Below are positions 1-8,735 of a DNA stretch of 43,250 nucleotides, one piece after another. The stretch comes from Flavobacteriaceae bacterium (GTDB taxonomy: Bacteria > Bacteroidota > Bacteroidia > Flavobacteriales > Flavobacteriaceae), in contig JANQRC010000041.1 of NCBI GenBank assembly GCA_028284745.1, positions 1 through 43,250 on the forward strand. The letters run 5' to 3'. How positions within the stretch are numbered: the stretch's first letter is position 1; every line of letters starts with the position of its first letter. Both the position numbers and the translations under genes were made by a program. The notes beneath the pieces were generated by a model. The model searched no databases. It was not told the DNA's origin and saw nothing but the letters and a program-made list of their open reading frames with translations.

Positions 1-1673
<1,673 letters not shown>

Positions 1674-1699
1674 TTACTCTTCTATTGATATAGACTTTT

Positions 1700-1728
1700 A
1701 AAGACCCCATCGGGGTCTTTTTCTTTTT
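1700..1728 (+). terminator. Rho-independent terminator of dnaK
   Basis: A 9-bp perfect stem (AAAGACCCC / GGGGTCTTT) with a 3-nt loop is followed by a T-rich tract, 26 bases after the dnaK stop codon. It should separate dnaK from the downstream response regulator. Confidence 0.9.
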
Positions 1729-1839
1729 CAAGAATATTGGTAAAAACAAAATCTTTTGTAGTATATTTAGTACCGTTATTTGATAATGTTTTTTGTGGCA
1801 TTCATATGTTTCTTGCGTATGACCTATCCCCGAACTACC

Positions 1840-2502
1840 ATGCCCAATAAGAAAATTAGGATACACCTAGCCGATGACCATCAAGTTTTGATAGATGGCC
1901 TGTCGGCCGTTTTAAAGCTTCAGCCCAACTTCGAAGTGGTGGGGTTTTCACTAAGTGGCATTGGCATACGCGAACAGATACTAGACAATGAAGCTGATGT
2001 GCTGATCATGGACATTAGCATGCCCGATAAAGATGGGATAGAGGTGTTGCGAGAGTTTAGAGAAAACGGCTTCCCTTGCAAAGTCGTCGTCCTTTCCAGC
2101 TATGATGACATAAAGACCATAAACGAAGTGTTACAATTGGGCGCCATGGGTTTTCTATCCAAGAACTCTGCCAGCGACCAAATAGGCAAAGCTGTAGAAG
2201 CAGTGTATGCAGGCGATCAGTATTTCAGCAATATCGTAAAGGATAGGATCATCAACTCATTTGCAAACCCTAAGGGGCAAAAGATAAACCTTTCTGATGA
2301 AGAAAAAGCAGTTGCCTCGTTGACCGATAGAGAACTGGAAGTAATAAAGCTGATCGTGGATGAGCACAGTGGTCAAAGAATTGCAGAAAAACTGAACATC
2401 AGCAAGAATACGGTAGAGACCCACCGAAAGAATCTCTTTAAAAAGCTAAATGTTAACAATACCATAGGACTTGTGAAGATTGCCCTCAAATATAAACTGT
2501 GA
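1840..2502 (+). CDS. NarL/FixJ-family response regulator (REC + LuxR-type HTH)
   Basis: DNA-binding response regulator of 220 residues. The receiver domain fills residues 5-125. It has the acidic pair ADDH (12-13), the phospho-acceptor Asp58 in VLIMDISMPD, a Ser in the VVVLSS switch strand and Lys in GFLSKN. The C-terminal LuxR-type helix-turn-helix begins LTDRELEVIKLI and contains the recognition segment NISKNTVETHRKNLF. I chose the ATG at 1840 (MPNKKIRIHLADD) because receiver domains start a few residues before the first strand. The open frame reaches back to 1780, but that extension is unrelated hydrophobic sequence. It is the probable cognate regulator of the HisKA_3 kinase downstream, since NarL-type regulators normally pair with this kinase class. 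Target genes cannot be inferred. Confidence 0.9.
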   Translation: MPNKKIRIHLADDHQVLIDGLSAVLKLQPNFEVVGFSLSGIGIREQILDNEADVLIMDISMPDKDGIEVLREFRENGFPCKVVVLSSYDDIKTINEVLQLGAMGFLSKNSASDQIGKAVEAVYAGDQYFSNIVKDRIINSFANPKGQKINLSDEEKAVASLTDRELEVIKLIVDEHSGQRIAEKLNISKNTVETHRKNLFKKLNVNNTIGLVKIALKYKL

Positions 2503-2531
2503 ATTTATTTCTAACCATTAAAACTAGCACT

Positions 2532-2780
2532 ATGAGCAGATTACTAAATTACGATTATCATGTTACCGCAAATGGATGTACATTTGTTTTTACCGTCATA
2601 GATAATACGGCGGTCAACCATTACATGGACGGCGATGTCAATGTTTTTCAGCTATCTGAAGGCCGTGGCCATAACAAACACCGATACAACTTAACTTGGG
2701 ATGCAGACAAAGAAATTAAATGGGCCTTTGAAAAAGATAGTAGGGGGGTTAGAGAACCTAACGGTACAATCAAAGACTGA
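2532..2780 (+). CDS. Small hypothetical protein
   Basis: An 82-residue ORF from ATG 2532 (the frame could also start at 2499, overlapping the regulator stop). The protein begins MSRLLNYDYHV and is polar, with no signal peptide or membrane segment; it looks like a short mostly beta domain. I do not recognise a family. It is AT-rich compared with the response regulator before it. Its 3' end overlaps the only ATG available to the downstream histidine kinase (2701), and a perfect terminator-type hairpin begins 29 bases after its stop. It may be a real cytosolic mini-protein, or a translated leader that influences expression of the kinase. It could still be a chance ORF. Confidence 0.45.
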   Translation: MSRLLNYDYHVTANGCTFVFTVIDNTAVNHYMDGDVNVFQLSEGRGHNKHRYNLTWDADKEIKWAFEKDSRGVREPNGTIKD

Positions 2781-4530
2781 TCTAGCTAAGAATAGATATT
2801 TAAAATATAAGCTGCTGTTTCTTTTATTCAGCAGCTTTTTTTATGTGAAAGGCCAACAGAAAACATTGGTGAAAGCAGATAGTCTAATTGCTATAAATAA
2901 CAATGAAGCTGCCGTTGATCTATTATTGAAAGAATATGATTCCCTAGAAGGCATTAATGACACTCTATCATCAATATTATACGCCGAAAAGATAGGTAGG
3001 GTCTTTTCTTCAAATTTAGATTATAAGAATGCGAGGAAGTATTTTTTTAAGTTGCTACATTTTTCAGAAGCTAAAGCGGATACAGTACATTTGAGAATGG
3101 CTCACTATCTCCTAGGAAACACTTACCTTAAAAAGTATAATGAAAAAGATGATTGGGGAGATAGTATTGATAACTTTCTTGTTGCCGAAGCTAAGGGCCA
3201 CTATGATATTGTGATCGATAAGTATGCTTCATATGGTCATGGCAAACGTCTTATGGCAAATTTGTATAGCAATTACTCGGTGCTAAAATCACATAGAGGA
3301 GAGCTGGATGATGCTGAAACGTATGCTAGGAAAGCACTTGAGATCAATATGACCTTGTTTGATACACTTGATATAATTGGGGACAGAAACAATCTTTCCT
3401 TGGTGAAACTCTATAAAAAAGATTATACAGGAGCAATTCATTTATTGAATGAAAACCTTCAAAGTGTAAAAATACTTGATTCAACAGATGCTCAAGTACT
3501 CTCAGTTAAAGCATCTATCTATGGCAACCTATCCTATGCATATAAAATGTTAGGAGATTATGAAAAGGCATATTCATTTAATAAAAAGAGTGTTGAAATA
3601 TCTAATGCTTATAGAGACCAACAACAGCTCGAAGCCCTTAACGAAATAGAGGCCAAGTACAATGCAGACAAAGTGCGCCAAGAAGAACAACTGAACACCG
3701 CACGCGAAGCCACTAAAAAAGCCACCTTCCAAAAATGGACATTGGTTCTGGGGATAGCATTGCTAGGGTTGATATTGACACTCTATTTGGTAGGTCGCGC
3801 AGCAAAACTCAAGCGTCGAAACCTGCAACTTTCTCTGATCCAGCAAGAATACGAGAAAGAGCAGCAGATCAGTCGCCTTCAGGCCGACAACCAGGACAAA
3901 GTATTAAGCGCCACATTAGATGGACGCGAGATAGAGCGCAAGGAGATTGCACACACCTTGCACGACAACGTGAGCTCGCTATTGTCCTCGGCCAACCTGC
4001 ACCTGCAAGTCACCAAGCACAAGGCTGGCACGGGGATCGAGGAACTGGACAAGGCCAAGCTCATCATCCAAGAAGCTTCAGAGAAGATCCGCGACCTGTC
4101 GCACGAACTGGTATCCTCGGTCCTGCTGAAGTTTGGCCTGGCAAAGTCGCTTCAAGACACCTGTGAGAAGTACTCCAATACCGAGATCCGTTTCAACTGT
4201 GAGGTGGACAGAGAACTGCCACGCTACGACGAGGACTTCGAGATAAAGGTGAACAACATGGTCGTCGAATGCTTGAACAACATCCTCAAGCACAGTGAGG
4301 CAAGTCAGGCCCATGTAGTGATCAGGCAGCAGGCAGGCCAGCTGCTGATCGACATCGAGGACAATGGCCGTGGGTTGGATACGGCAACCACGGCATTGCA
4401 TCACAAGGGAGGCATAGGGCTCGGACAGATAAAGGCACGCGTAAAGGCACTTGGAGGTAAATTCGCGATCACCTCACAGATCGACGAAGGTGTCAAGGTA
4501 TCCTTCAAGATACCTGTGAAACCTCGCTAA
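2701..4530 (+). CDS. TPR-containing sensor histidine kinase (HisKA_3 / HATPase_c)
   Basis: Membrane sensor kinase, presumed partner of the NarL-type regulator upstream. Residues 36-48 are a hydrophobic signal-peptide-like stretch, residues about 60-310 are helical TPR-like repeats predicted to be periplasmic, and a single membrane helix lies near residues 346-366. A coiled linker follows. The HisKA_3 motif is ERKEIAHTLHDNVSS with phospho-His421, and the ATPase has an N box (ECLNNILKHSEA) and a G box (DIEDNGRGLD). The start is uncertain: ATG 2701 is the only ATG ahead of the hydrophobic segment and would give an odd 35-residue extension. Directly before KYKLLFLL the codon is TTA, not a start. 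A terminator-like hairpin overlaps the hydrophobic segment. Base composition changes sharply near base 3625: AT-rich sensor, GC-rich kinase. The 3' end overlaps the convergent phosphoesterase gene by 4 bp. Confidence 0.85.
   Translation: MQTKKLNGPLKKIVGGLENLTVQSKTDLAKNRYLKYKLLFLLFSSFFYVKGQQKTLVKADSLIAINNNEAAVDLLLKEYDSLEGINDTLSSILYAEKIGRVFSSNLDYKNARKYFFKLLHFSEAKADTVHLRMAHYLLGNTYLKKYNEKDDWGDSIDNFLVAEAKGHYDIVIDKYASYGHGKRLMANLYSNYSVLKSHRGELDDAETYARKALEINMTLFDTLDIIGDRNNLSLVKLYKKDYTGAIHLLNENLQSVKILDSTDAQVLSVKASIYGNLSYAYKMLGDYEKAYSFNKKSVEISNAYRDQQQLEALNEIEAKYNADKVRQEEQLNTAREATKKATFQKWTLVLGIALLGLILTLYLVGRAAKLKRRNLQLSLIQQEYEKEQQISRLQADNQDKVLSATLDGREIERKEIAHTLHDNVSSLLSSANLHLQVTKHKAGTGIEELDKAKLIIQEASEKIRDLSHELVSSVLLKFGLAKSLQDTCEKYSNTEIRFNCEVDRELPRYDEDFEIKVNNMVVECLNNILKHSEASQAHVVIRQQAGQLLIDIEDNGRGLDTATTALHHKGGIGLGQIKARVKALGGKFAITSQIDEGVKVSFKIPVKPR
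2809..2842 (+). terminator. Terminator-like hairpin inside the 5' end of the kinase ORF
   Basis: A perfect 9-bp stem (AAGCTGCTG at 2809-2817 with CAGCAGCTT at 2829-2837), an 11-nt loop and seven T residues (2836-2842). It is a textbook intrinsic terminator, 29 bases after the small ORF ending at 2780. It also encodes the hydrophobic LLFLLFSSFF segment of the kinase frame, so it could act as an attenuator or be a coding coincidence. Confidence 0.6.
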
Positions 4531-5021
4531 CGGTCTTCAAATTCTACAACTTCTAAGTTTTTGACCTCACCCTTGTCAATAGCAAAGCGCAGCATGGTTC
4601 GCTTTTTGTGAAATCCCTTTCTCCCTACGGCGCCCGGATTCATGTGGAGAAGCTTCAATTTATGGTCGAATTGTACTTTTAGAATGTGCGAATGTCCACA
4701 AATGAAAAGTTTTGGAGGCCGCTTGCGTATGGTTTCTCTGATCCGGGCATTATAACGATTCGGATAGCCACCAATGTGGGTGATCCACACATCGACACCT
4801 TCACGCACAAAACGTTCATGCTCTCTGAATTCTCTTCTAGCTTCTGCGCCATCAATATTGCCGAAAACAGCGACCAATGGCTTTTCTGCCTTGATACGAT
4901 CGGTAACGGCCAGATCGCCTATATCGCCGGCATGCCAAACTTCGTCTGCATGTTTCACATGCTTCATGATGCGATCGTCAATATATCCGTGAGTGTCAGA
5001 AAGCAACAGTATCTGCTTCAT
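4527..5021 (-). CDS. YfcE/MJ0936-family metallophosphoesterase
   Basis: Cytosolic calcineurin-like phosphodiesterase of 164 residues. All family metal-ligand motifs are visible: LLSDTHG (DxH), WHAGDIGD (GD), VFGNIDG (GNxD), CGHSHIL (GHSH) and MNPGAVG near the C-terminus. Members of this short family hydrolyse phosphodiester bonds in small molecules; the physiological substrate is not evident here. The start ATG at 5021 gives the typical MKQILLLSDTHG opening. It is divergent from truA and convergent with the histidine kinase, whose stop codon it overlaps. Confidence 0.93.
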   Translation of the reverse strand: MKQILLLSDTHGYIDDRIMKHVKHADEVWHAGDIGDLAVTDRIKAEKPLVAVFGNIDGAEARREFREHERFVREGVDVWITHIGGYPNRYNARIRETIRKRPPKLFICGHSHILKVQFDHKLKLLHMNPGAVGRKGFHKKRTMLRFAIDKGEVKNLEVVEFEDR

Positions 5022-5087
5022 TGTATTGCTAGCTTAAAACTTCGTTAAATATAGATTTTTAGAATGAAACGAGCCATTCAATATCCG

Positions 5088-5095
5088 TATATTTG
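5088..5095 (+). promoter_or_regulatory. Candidate -7 promoter element upstream of truA
   Basis: TATATTTG fits the Bacteroidetes -7 consensus TAnnTTTG exactly and lies 24 bases before the truA start. A clear -33 TTG at the usual distance was not found. Confidence 0.4.
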
Positions 5096-5119
5096 AAAGC
5101 CTGACACAAAAGCAATGCT

Positions 5120-5869
5120 GTGCGCTACTTTTTGGAAATTTCATACGATGGAACCAACTATCACGGTTGGCAGCATCAACCCAATGCCATTTCGGTACAA
5201 CAGACCATCGAAGAAGCATTGTCTACCTTGTTAAGAGAGAAAATAGCCGTGGTTGGCGCTGGCAGAACAGACGCTGGCGTGCATGCGAAACAGTTGTTTG
5301 CCCATGCTGATATCGATGTAGGAATTGACGAACTATGTTACAGGTTGAATGCTTTCTTACCAAGTGATATTGCCGTGGGGTCCATCAAGCAAGTGAGCGA
5401 CCAAGCACATGCTAGGTTTGATGCTACAGCAAGAACCTACGAATATTGGATCTCCCGAGGAAAAGACCCATTCTTGATGAAGAAAGCATATGAATTTACG
5501 CAAGCACTCGACATACGTGCCATGAATGAAGCAGGCGATATGCTATTGAGGCATCATGATTTTCAATGCTTTTCACGCTCAAGGACCGATGTGAAGACGT
5601 ATCATTGCAATATAGAGAAAGCCGTATGGGAGCAGGAGAGAGAACGATTGGTCTTCACGATAAAAGCGGATCGATTTTTAAGAAACATGGTGCGTGCCAT
5701 TGTGGGTACGATGCTTAGTGTAGGTCAAGGAAAGTTATCTATGAACGATTTTGAGAGAATAATCTTGAGCAAGGACAGGAAACAAGCGGGCGCATCTGCA
5801 CCTGCTCACGGCCTGTACTTGACCAAGGTCGACTATCCAGAAGATATTTTCAGCAATGGCAGAAGTTAG
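5120..5869 (+). CDS. truA: tRNA pseudouridine(38-40) synthase TruA
   Basis: Converts uridines 38-40 of the tRNA anticodon stem-loop to pseudouridine. The 249-residue protein has the N-terminal MRYFLEISYDGTNYHGWQ signature and the catalytic Asp51 in GAGRTDAGVHA. The later motifs FLRNMVRAIVGTM and AGASAPAHGLYL are also present. Translation most likely begins at GTG 5120: the nearby ATG at 5115 is in another frame, and GTG places the conserved first strand at the N-terminus. The 3' end overlaps the ABC exporter gene by 14 bp, implying co-transcription and possible translational coupling. Confidence 0.97.
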   Translation: MRYFLEISYDGTNYHGWQHQPNAISVQQTIEEALSTLLREKIAVVGAGRTDAGVHAKQLFAHADIDVGIDELCYRLNAFLPSDIAVGSIKQVSDQAHARFDATARTYEYWISRGKDPFLMKKAYEFTQALDIRAMNEAGDMLLRHHDFQCFSRSRTDVKTYHCNIEKAVWEQERERLVFTIKADRFLRNMVRAIVGTMLSVGQGKLSMNDFERIILSKDRKQAGASAPAHGLYLTKVDYPEDIFSNGRS

Positions 5870-7616
5870 CGGTAAGGCATTCGATACAAAACTCTTTAAA
5901 AGACTAATGGTCTATAACAGACCTTATCTTGGCATTTTCATTTCTGTATTTGCCACTGCGATATCACTATCTGTGTTTGCGGCATTATATCCTTACTTGT
6001 CAGGAAGGGTGATCGATGATTACATAAAGGTCAAAGACATGCAAGGCTTGATGATGATGATCGGTCTGCTACTTTGCATAAAGCTTTTGCAAGTGACTTT
6101 TCAGTTTCTGTTTATGTTTTTTGCCAATTGGCTTGGGCAAAGCGTGATAAGAGATATAAGGGTGAAGCTTTTCAAGCATTTGTCTAGTCTAAGGATGGCC
6201 TTTTACGACAAGCAGTCTGTAGGTCGTCTAGTAACTCGCGCTGTGAGTGATATCGAATCGATTTCCAACATCTTCAGTCAAGGCCTGTTCACGATCTTTG
6301 CAGATATTTTGCAAATGCTTTTGGTGCTAGGCTTTATGTTGTATATGAGCTGGAAACTCTCGCTAATAGTACTGTGCATGGTACCTTTCTTGTTCTTGGC
6401 TACACGCTGGTTTCAACGGTCGATGAAATCTGCCTTTAATGAGGTGCGCACAGAGATCTCTAACTTGAATTCATTTGTACAAGAAAGGGTCACGGGCATG
6501 AAGATCGTACAGATCTTTTCACGAGAGGCGACCGACTATAGAAATTTCAAAGAGATCAATGAACGCCACAAGAAAGCTTGGATAAGAACAGTTTGGTACA
6601 ACTCCATCTTTTTCCCGATACCCGAACTTACTGGTGCTGCTGCCATGGGACTGATCGTTTGGTTTGGTGGCCTTGCCGTGGTAGATGGTAAAATGGAGAT
6701 AGGCACCATTTTCTCATTCTTGCTATATGTGCCCATGTTGTTGCGACCACTTCGACAAATAGCCGACCGCTTCAACCAACTGCAGATGGGGATGATCGCG
6801 GCCAACCGCGTGTTCGCAGTATTGGATACGGATAGTAGGATAGAAGATCGCGGTACGATAGAAAAGGTAGCTACACGAGGTGATATCGCGTTTAAGAATG
6901 TACGTTTTTCCTATGTAGAGGATGAAGAGGTGCTTCATGGAATCTCTTTTGATGCCAAGGCAGGGCAGACAGTTGCCATCGTGGGGTCTACCGGAGCAGG
7001 AAAATCTACGATCATCAATTTGCTGAATCGCCTGTATGACATCAATGGCGGAAGCATCTGTGTCGATGGGGTTGACATTCGCGAATATTCGCTGAGGTCA
7101 TTGAGAAGCCAAACAGCTTTGGTACTGCAAGATGTTTTCTTATTTGCCGATACCATACTCAATAACATCACGCTTCGCGACGATTCGATCACCGAAGCAC
7201 AAGTGGCCAATGCAGCCAAGGAGATAGGCATCCATGACTTTATTATGACCTTGCCGAACGGATATCATTACAATGTGAAAGAACGCGGTGTAATGCTTTC
7301 TTCAGGTCAACGACAACTCATCGCCTTTTTACGTGCCTATGTGACCAATCCATCGATCTTGATACTCGACGAAGCTACTTCATCTATTGACTCTTATTCT
7401 GAGGAATTGATACAAAAGGCAACAGACAAGATCACCGAAGGCCGAACCTCCATTGTGATCGCGCATCGTCTGGCCACCATCAAAAAGGCAGATAAGATAT
7501 TGGTGATGGACAAGGGCCATATCGTTGAAGAAGGTACGCACGACGAGTTGCTACGCAAGCAAGATGGTTACTACAAACGTCTGTACGAAGTTCAGTTCGA
7601 AAAGGAAGTGGCTTAG
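5856..7616 (+). CDS. MsbA-type ABC exporter (fused membrane and ATPase domains)
   Basis: Inner-membrane homodimeric exporter of 586 residues. The N-terminal half contains about six membrane helices (first around residues 22-45). The C-terminal ATPase has Walker A GSTGAGKST, Q-loop LVLQDVFLF, a signature LSSGQ (a variant of LSGGQ), Walker B ILILDEATSSID and H-loop IAHRLATIKKADKI. The architecture is that of lipid and drug exporters such as MsbA; the substrate is unknown. It overlaps truA by 14 bp. A piece of its final coding stretch is repeated 2.2 kb downstream as a degenerate copy. The AT-rich peptide module starts 57 bases after its stop, so a role in exporting that peptide is possible. The truA linkage suggests an older, more general function. 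Confidence 0.93.
   Translation: MAEVSGKAFDTKLFKRLMVYNRPYLGIFISVFATAISLSVFAALYPYLSGRVIDDYIKVKDMQGLMMMIGLLLCIKLLQVTFQFLFMFFANWLGQSVIRDIRVKLFKHLSSLRMAFYDKQSVGRLVTRAVSDIESISNIFSQGLFTIFADILQMLLVLGFMLYMSWKLSLIVLCMVPFLFLATRWFQRSMKSAFNEVRTEISNLNSFVQERVTGMKIVQIFSREATDYRNFKEINERHKKAWIRTVWYNSIFFPIPELTGAAAMGLIVWFGGLAVVDGKMEIGTIFSFLLYVPMLLRPLRQIADRFNQLQMGMIAANRVFAVLDTDSRIEDRGTIEKVATRGDIAFKNVRFSYVEDEEVLHGISFDAKAGQTVAIVGSTGAGKSTIINLLNRLYDINGGSICVDGVDIREYSLRSLRSQTALVLQDVFLFADTILNNITLRDDSITEAQVANAAKEIGIHDFIMTLPNGYHYNVKERGVMLSSGQRQLIAFLRAYVTNPSILILDEATSSIDSYSEELIQKATDKITEGRTSIVIAHRLATIKKADKILVMDKGHIVEEGTHDELLRKQDGYYKRLYEVQFEKEVA
7543..7567 (+). repeat. 25-bp direct repeat, copy 1 (inside ABC gene 3' end)
   Basis: Twenty-five bases identical to 9753-9777. 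In this copy they encode the DELLRKQDG segment close to the C-terminus of the intact exporter. Weaker similarity continues on the 3' side of both copies to the end of the gene. Confidence 0.9.
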
Positions 7617-7673
7617 GATAACAAAAAACAGTATATTCGTACAAAATAATATTATTAATCTTAATTTTTTACT

Positions 7674-7817
7674 ATGAAACAAAAGATTAGACTTAACGAG
7701 CTAGAAACTCCTGTATTTTCTAATTCATCTGAATTTTCTGATACAGCTGACCCAGTTGTTCTTGGTTCTTTGGCAATAATAGCTGCAGTATCTGTAGCGA
7801 CTTGGGTTATTGATTAA
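7674..7817 (+). CDS. 47-residue precursor-like hydrophobic peptide
   Basis: The peptide has two parts. The polar N-terminal half begins MKQKIRLNELETP and continues with a Ser/Asp/Glu-rich stretch. The C-terminal half is strongly hydrophobic (VVLGSLAIIAAVSVATW), ends VID, and has no Cys or Gly-Gly site. The KxKIRLNELE opening resembles leader peptides of Bacteroidetes natural-product (RiPP) precursors, and the hydrophobic half could be a core or a membrane-inserting peptide. It stands alone in an AT-rich segment, 57 bases after the ABC exporter stop, and is followed 27 bases later by a hairpin terminator. Alternatives are a single-pass membrane mini-protein or a toxin-like peptide. No family was recognised; the RiPP reading is inference from leader-like sequence and neighbours. 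Confidence 0.65.
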   Translation: MKQKIRLNELETPVFSNSSEFSDTADPVVLGSLAIIAAVSVATWVID

Positions 7818-7844
7818 ATTTCAATCAAGTAATAAGGAGAAAGG

Positions 7845-7883
7845 GCATGACTACCAAAATTTGTTTAATGGTCATGCTTTTTT
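7845..7883 (+). terminator. Hairpin terminator or attenuator after the peptide gene
   Basis: Seven-bp stem (GCATGAC 7845-7851 with GTCATGC 7871-7877), a loop of about 19 nt, then six T residues. It lies between the peptide gene and the two HEAT-type genes, so it could keep peptide mRNA more abundant than that of the downstream proteins. Confidence 0.6.
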
Positions 7884-7914
7884 CAGTTATTAACATTTTG
7901 TTTTATCATCAAAA

Positions 7915-8730
7915 ATGAAAAATAAGATAAGTGAATTCATAAAGAATACTAAGAATATCAATGTTTTTTTGGATATGAGAACTCACTTCTCTGAACTTTC
8001 AAAAGAATTTTCAGTTCTTCAACTAAATAATGAATTACTTGATGCGATAAGTGGTTTAAAGATTAGCATAAAATCATTATTTGATGGCTCTCAAGCACAT
8101 ATAACTTTAATTGACAATGATAAATTTCAATTGTCACTTGTTTGGCCTCATAGAGATTTAAAAGAGGATACTAATAATAGAATTATTTCATATCCCTCTG
8201 ATACATTTGTTAGCTTCATAACAGACATAAATATTACTTACACCATATATGAATTACCAAGACATTTGAAGAACAATGTTTTTGATAGTTCTTGTGATCT
8301 TAAAATATATAAAGAAGGTAAATCCAGATTTGGAGATCCAATCTTCATTGAAAAATTCTATCAAGTTTTTAGGGTTGATAAGAGAACAAATTGGGCTGCT
8401 TTAATTTTATCAGATAAAAGACAACTTCCTTATAGATGGGAGTTTAACTCAGAGAGCCTAAAACCTGTAAAAATCATTAGTGTAAACAGTATTGATTCAC
8501 GTCTCAAAGTCACCTTGCGTATTCTATCTGAGATAGGAGACTTCCATTCAATTGATACTGTTTTAAAATTATGCTCTCATGAAAGTCATGACGTAAGGTG
8601 GGAAGCCATAAATACTCTAATTAACTTAGATTATTCATTAGGTTTAAAGATATTAGGGACTTTTCTTGAGGACCCACACCCTGAAATATCAAAAGCTGCT
8701 AGTAAGTCAATAAAAATGTTAAAAGTGTAA
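7915..8730 (+). CDS. Unknown protein with HEAT-like C-terminal repeats
   Basis: A 271-residue soluble protein with no signal peptide or membrane helix. Residues 1-190 form an unrecognised mixed domain containing LVWPHRD and RTNWAALILSDKR. Residues about 195-268 are helical HEAT-like repeats, with DVRWEAINTLINLDYSLGL and EISKAASKSIKML. This C-terminal part resembles the end of the next protein, which has KREAINTLYSI in the same place; the two therefore appear to share a protein-interaction module. It is very AT-rich (16 G+C in the 60 bases 8101-8160, by hand count) compared with about half G+C in the upstream ABC gene. The gene is separated from the next by only 5 bases, so they form one unit. 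Plausible roles are peptide maturation partner, immunity or regulation; none is shown. Confidence 0.75.
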   Translation: MKNKISEFIKNTKNINVFLDMRTHFSELSKEFSVLQLNNELLDAISGLKISIKSLFDGSQAHITLIDNDKFQLSLVWPHRDLKEDTNNRIISYPSDTFVSFITDINITYTIYELPRHLKNNVFDSSCDLKIYKEGKSRFGDPIFIEKFYQVFRVDKRTNWAALILSDKRQLPYRWEFNSESLKPVKIISVNSIDSRLKVTLRILSEIGDFHSIDTVLKLCSHESHDVRWEAINTLINLDYSLGLKILGTFLEDPHPEISKAASKSIKMLKV

Positions 8731-8735
8731 ATATT

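Noticed and set aside
3735..4166. 143-codon plus-strand ORF inside the kinase gene
   Set aside because: It lies in another frame of the GC-rich kinase domain, has low-complexity Arg/Gln/Pro composition and no domain; the kinase frame carries clear HisKA_3 motifs.
7674..7817. Classical double-glycine or lantibiotic precursor
   Set aside because: The peptide has no Cys and no Gly-Gly cleavage site, and no LanM, LanB, YcaO or C39 peptidase is nearby; only a generic precursor-like label is kept.
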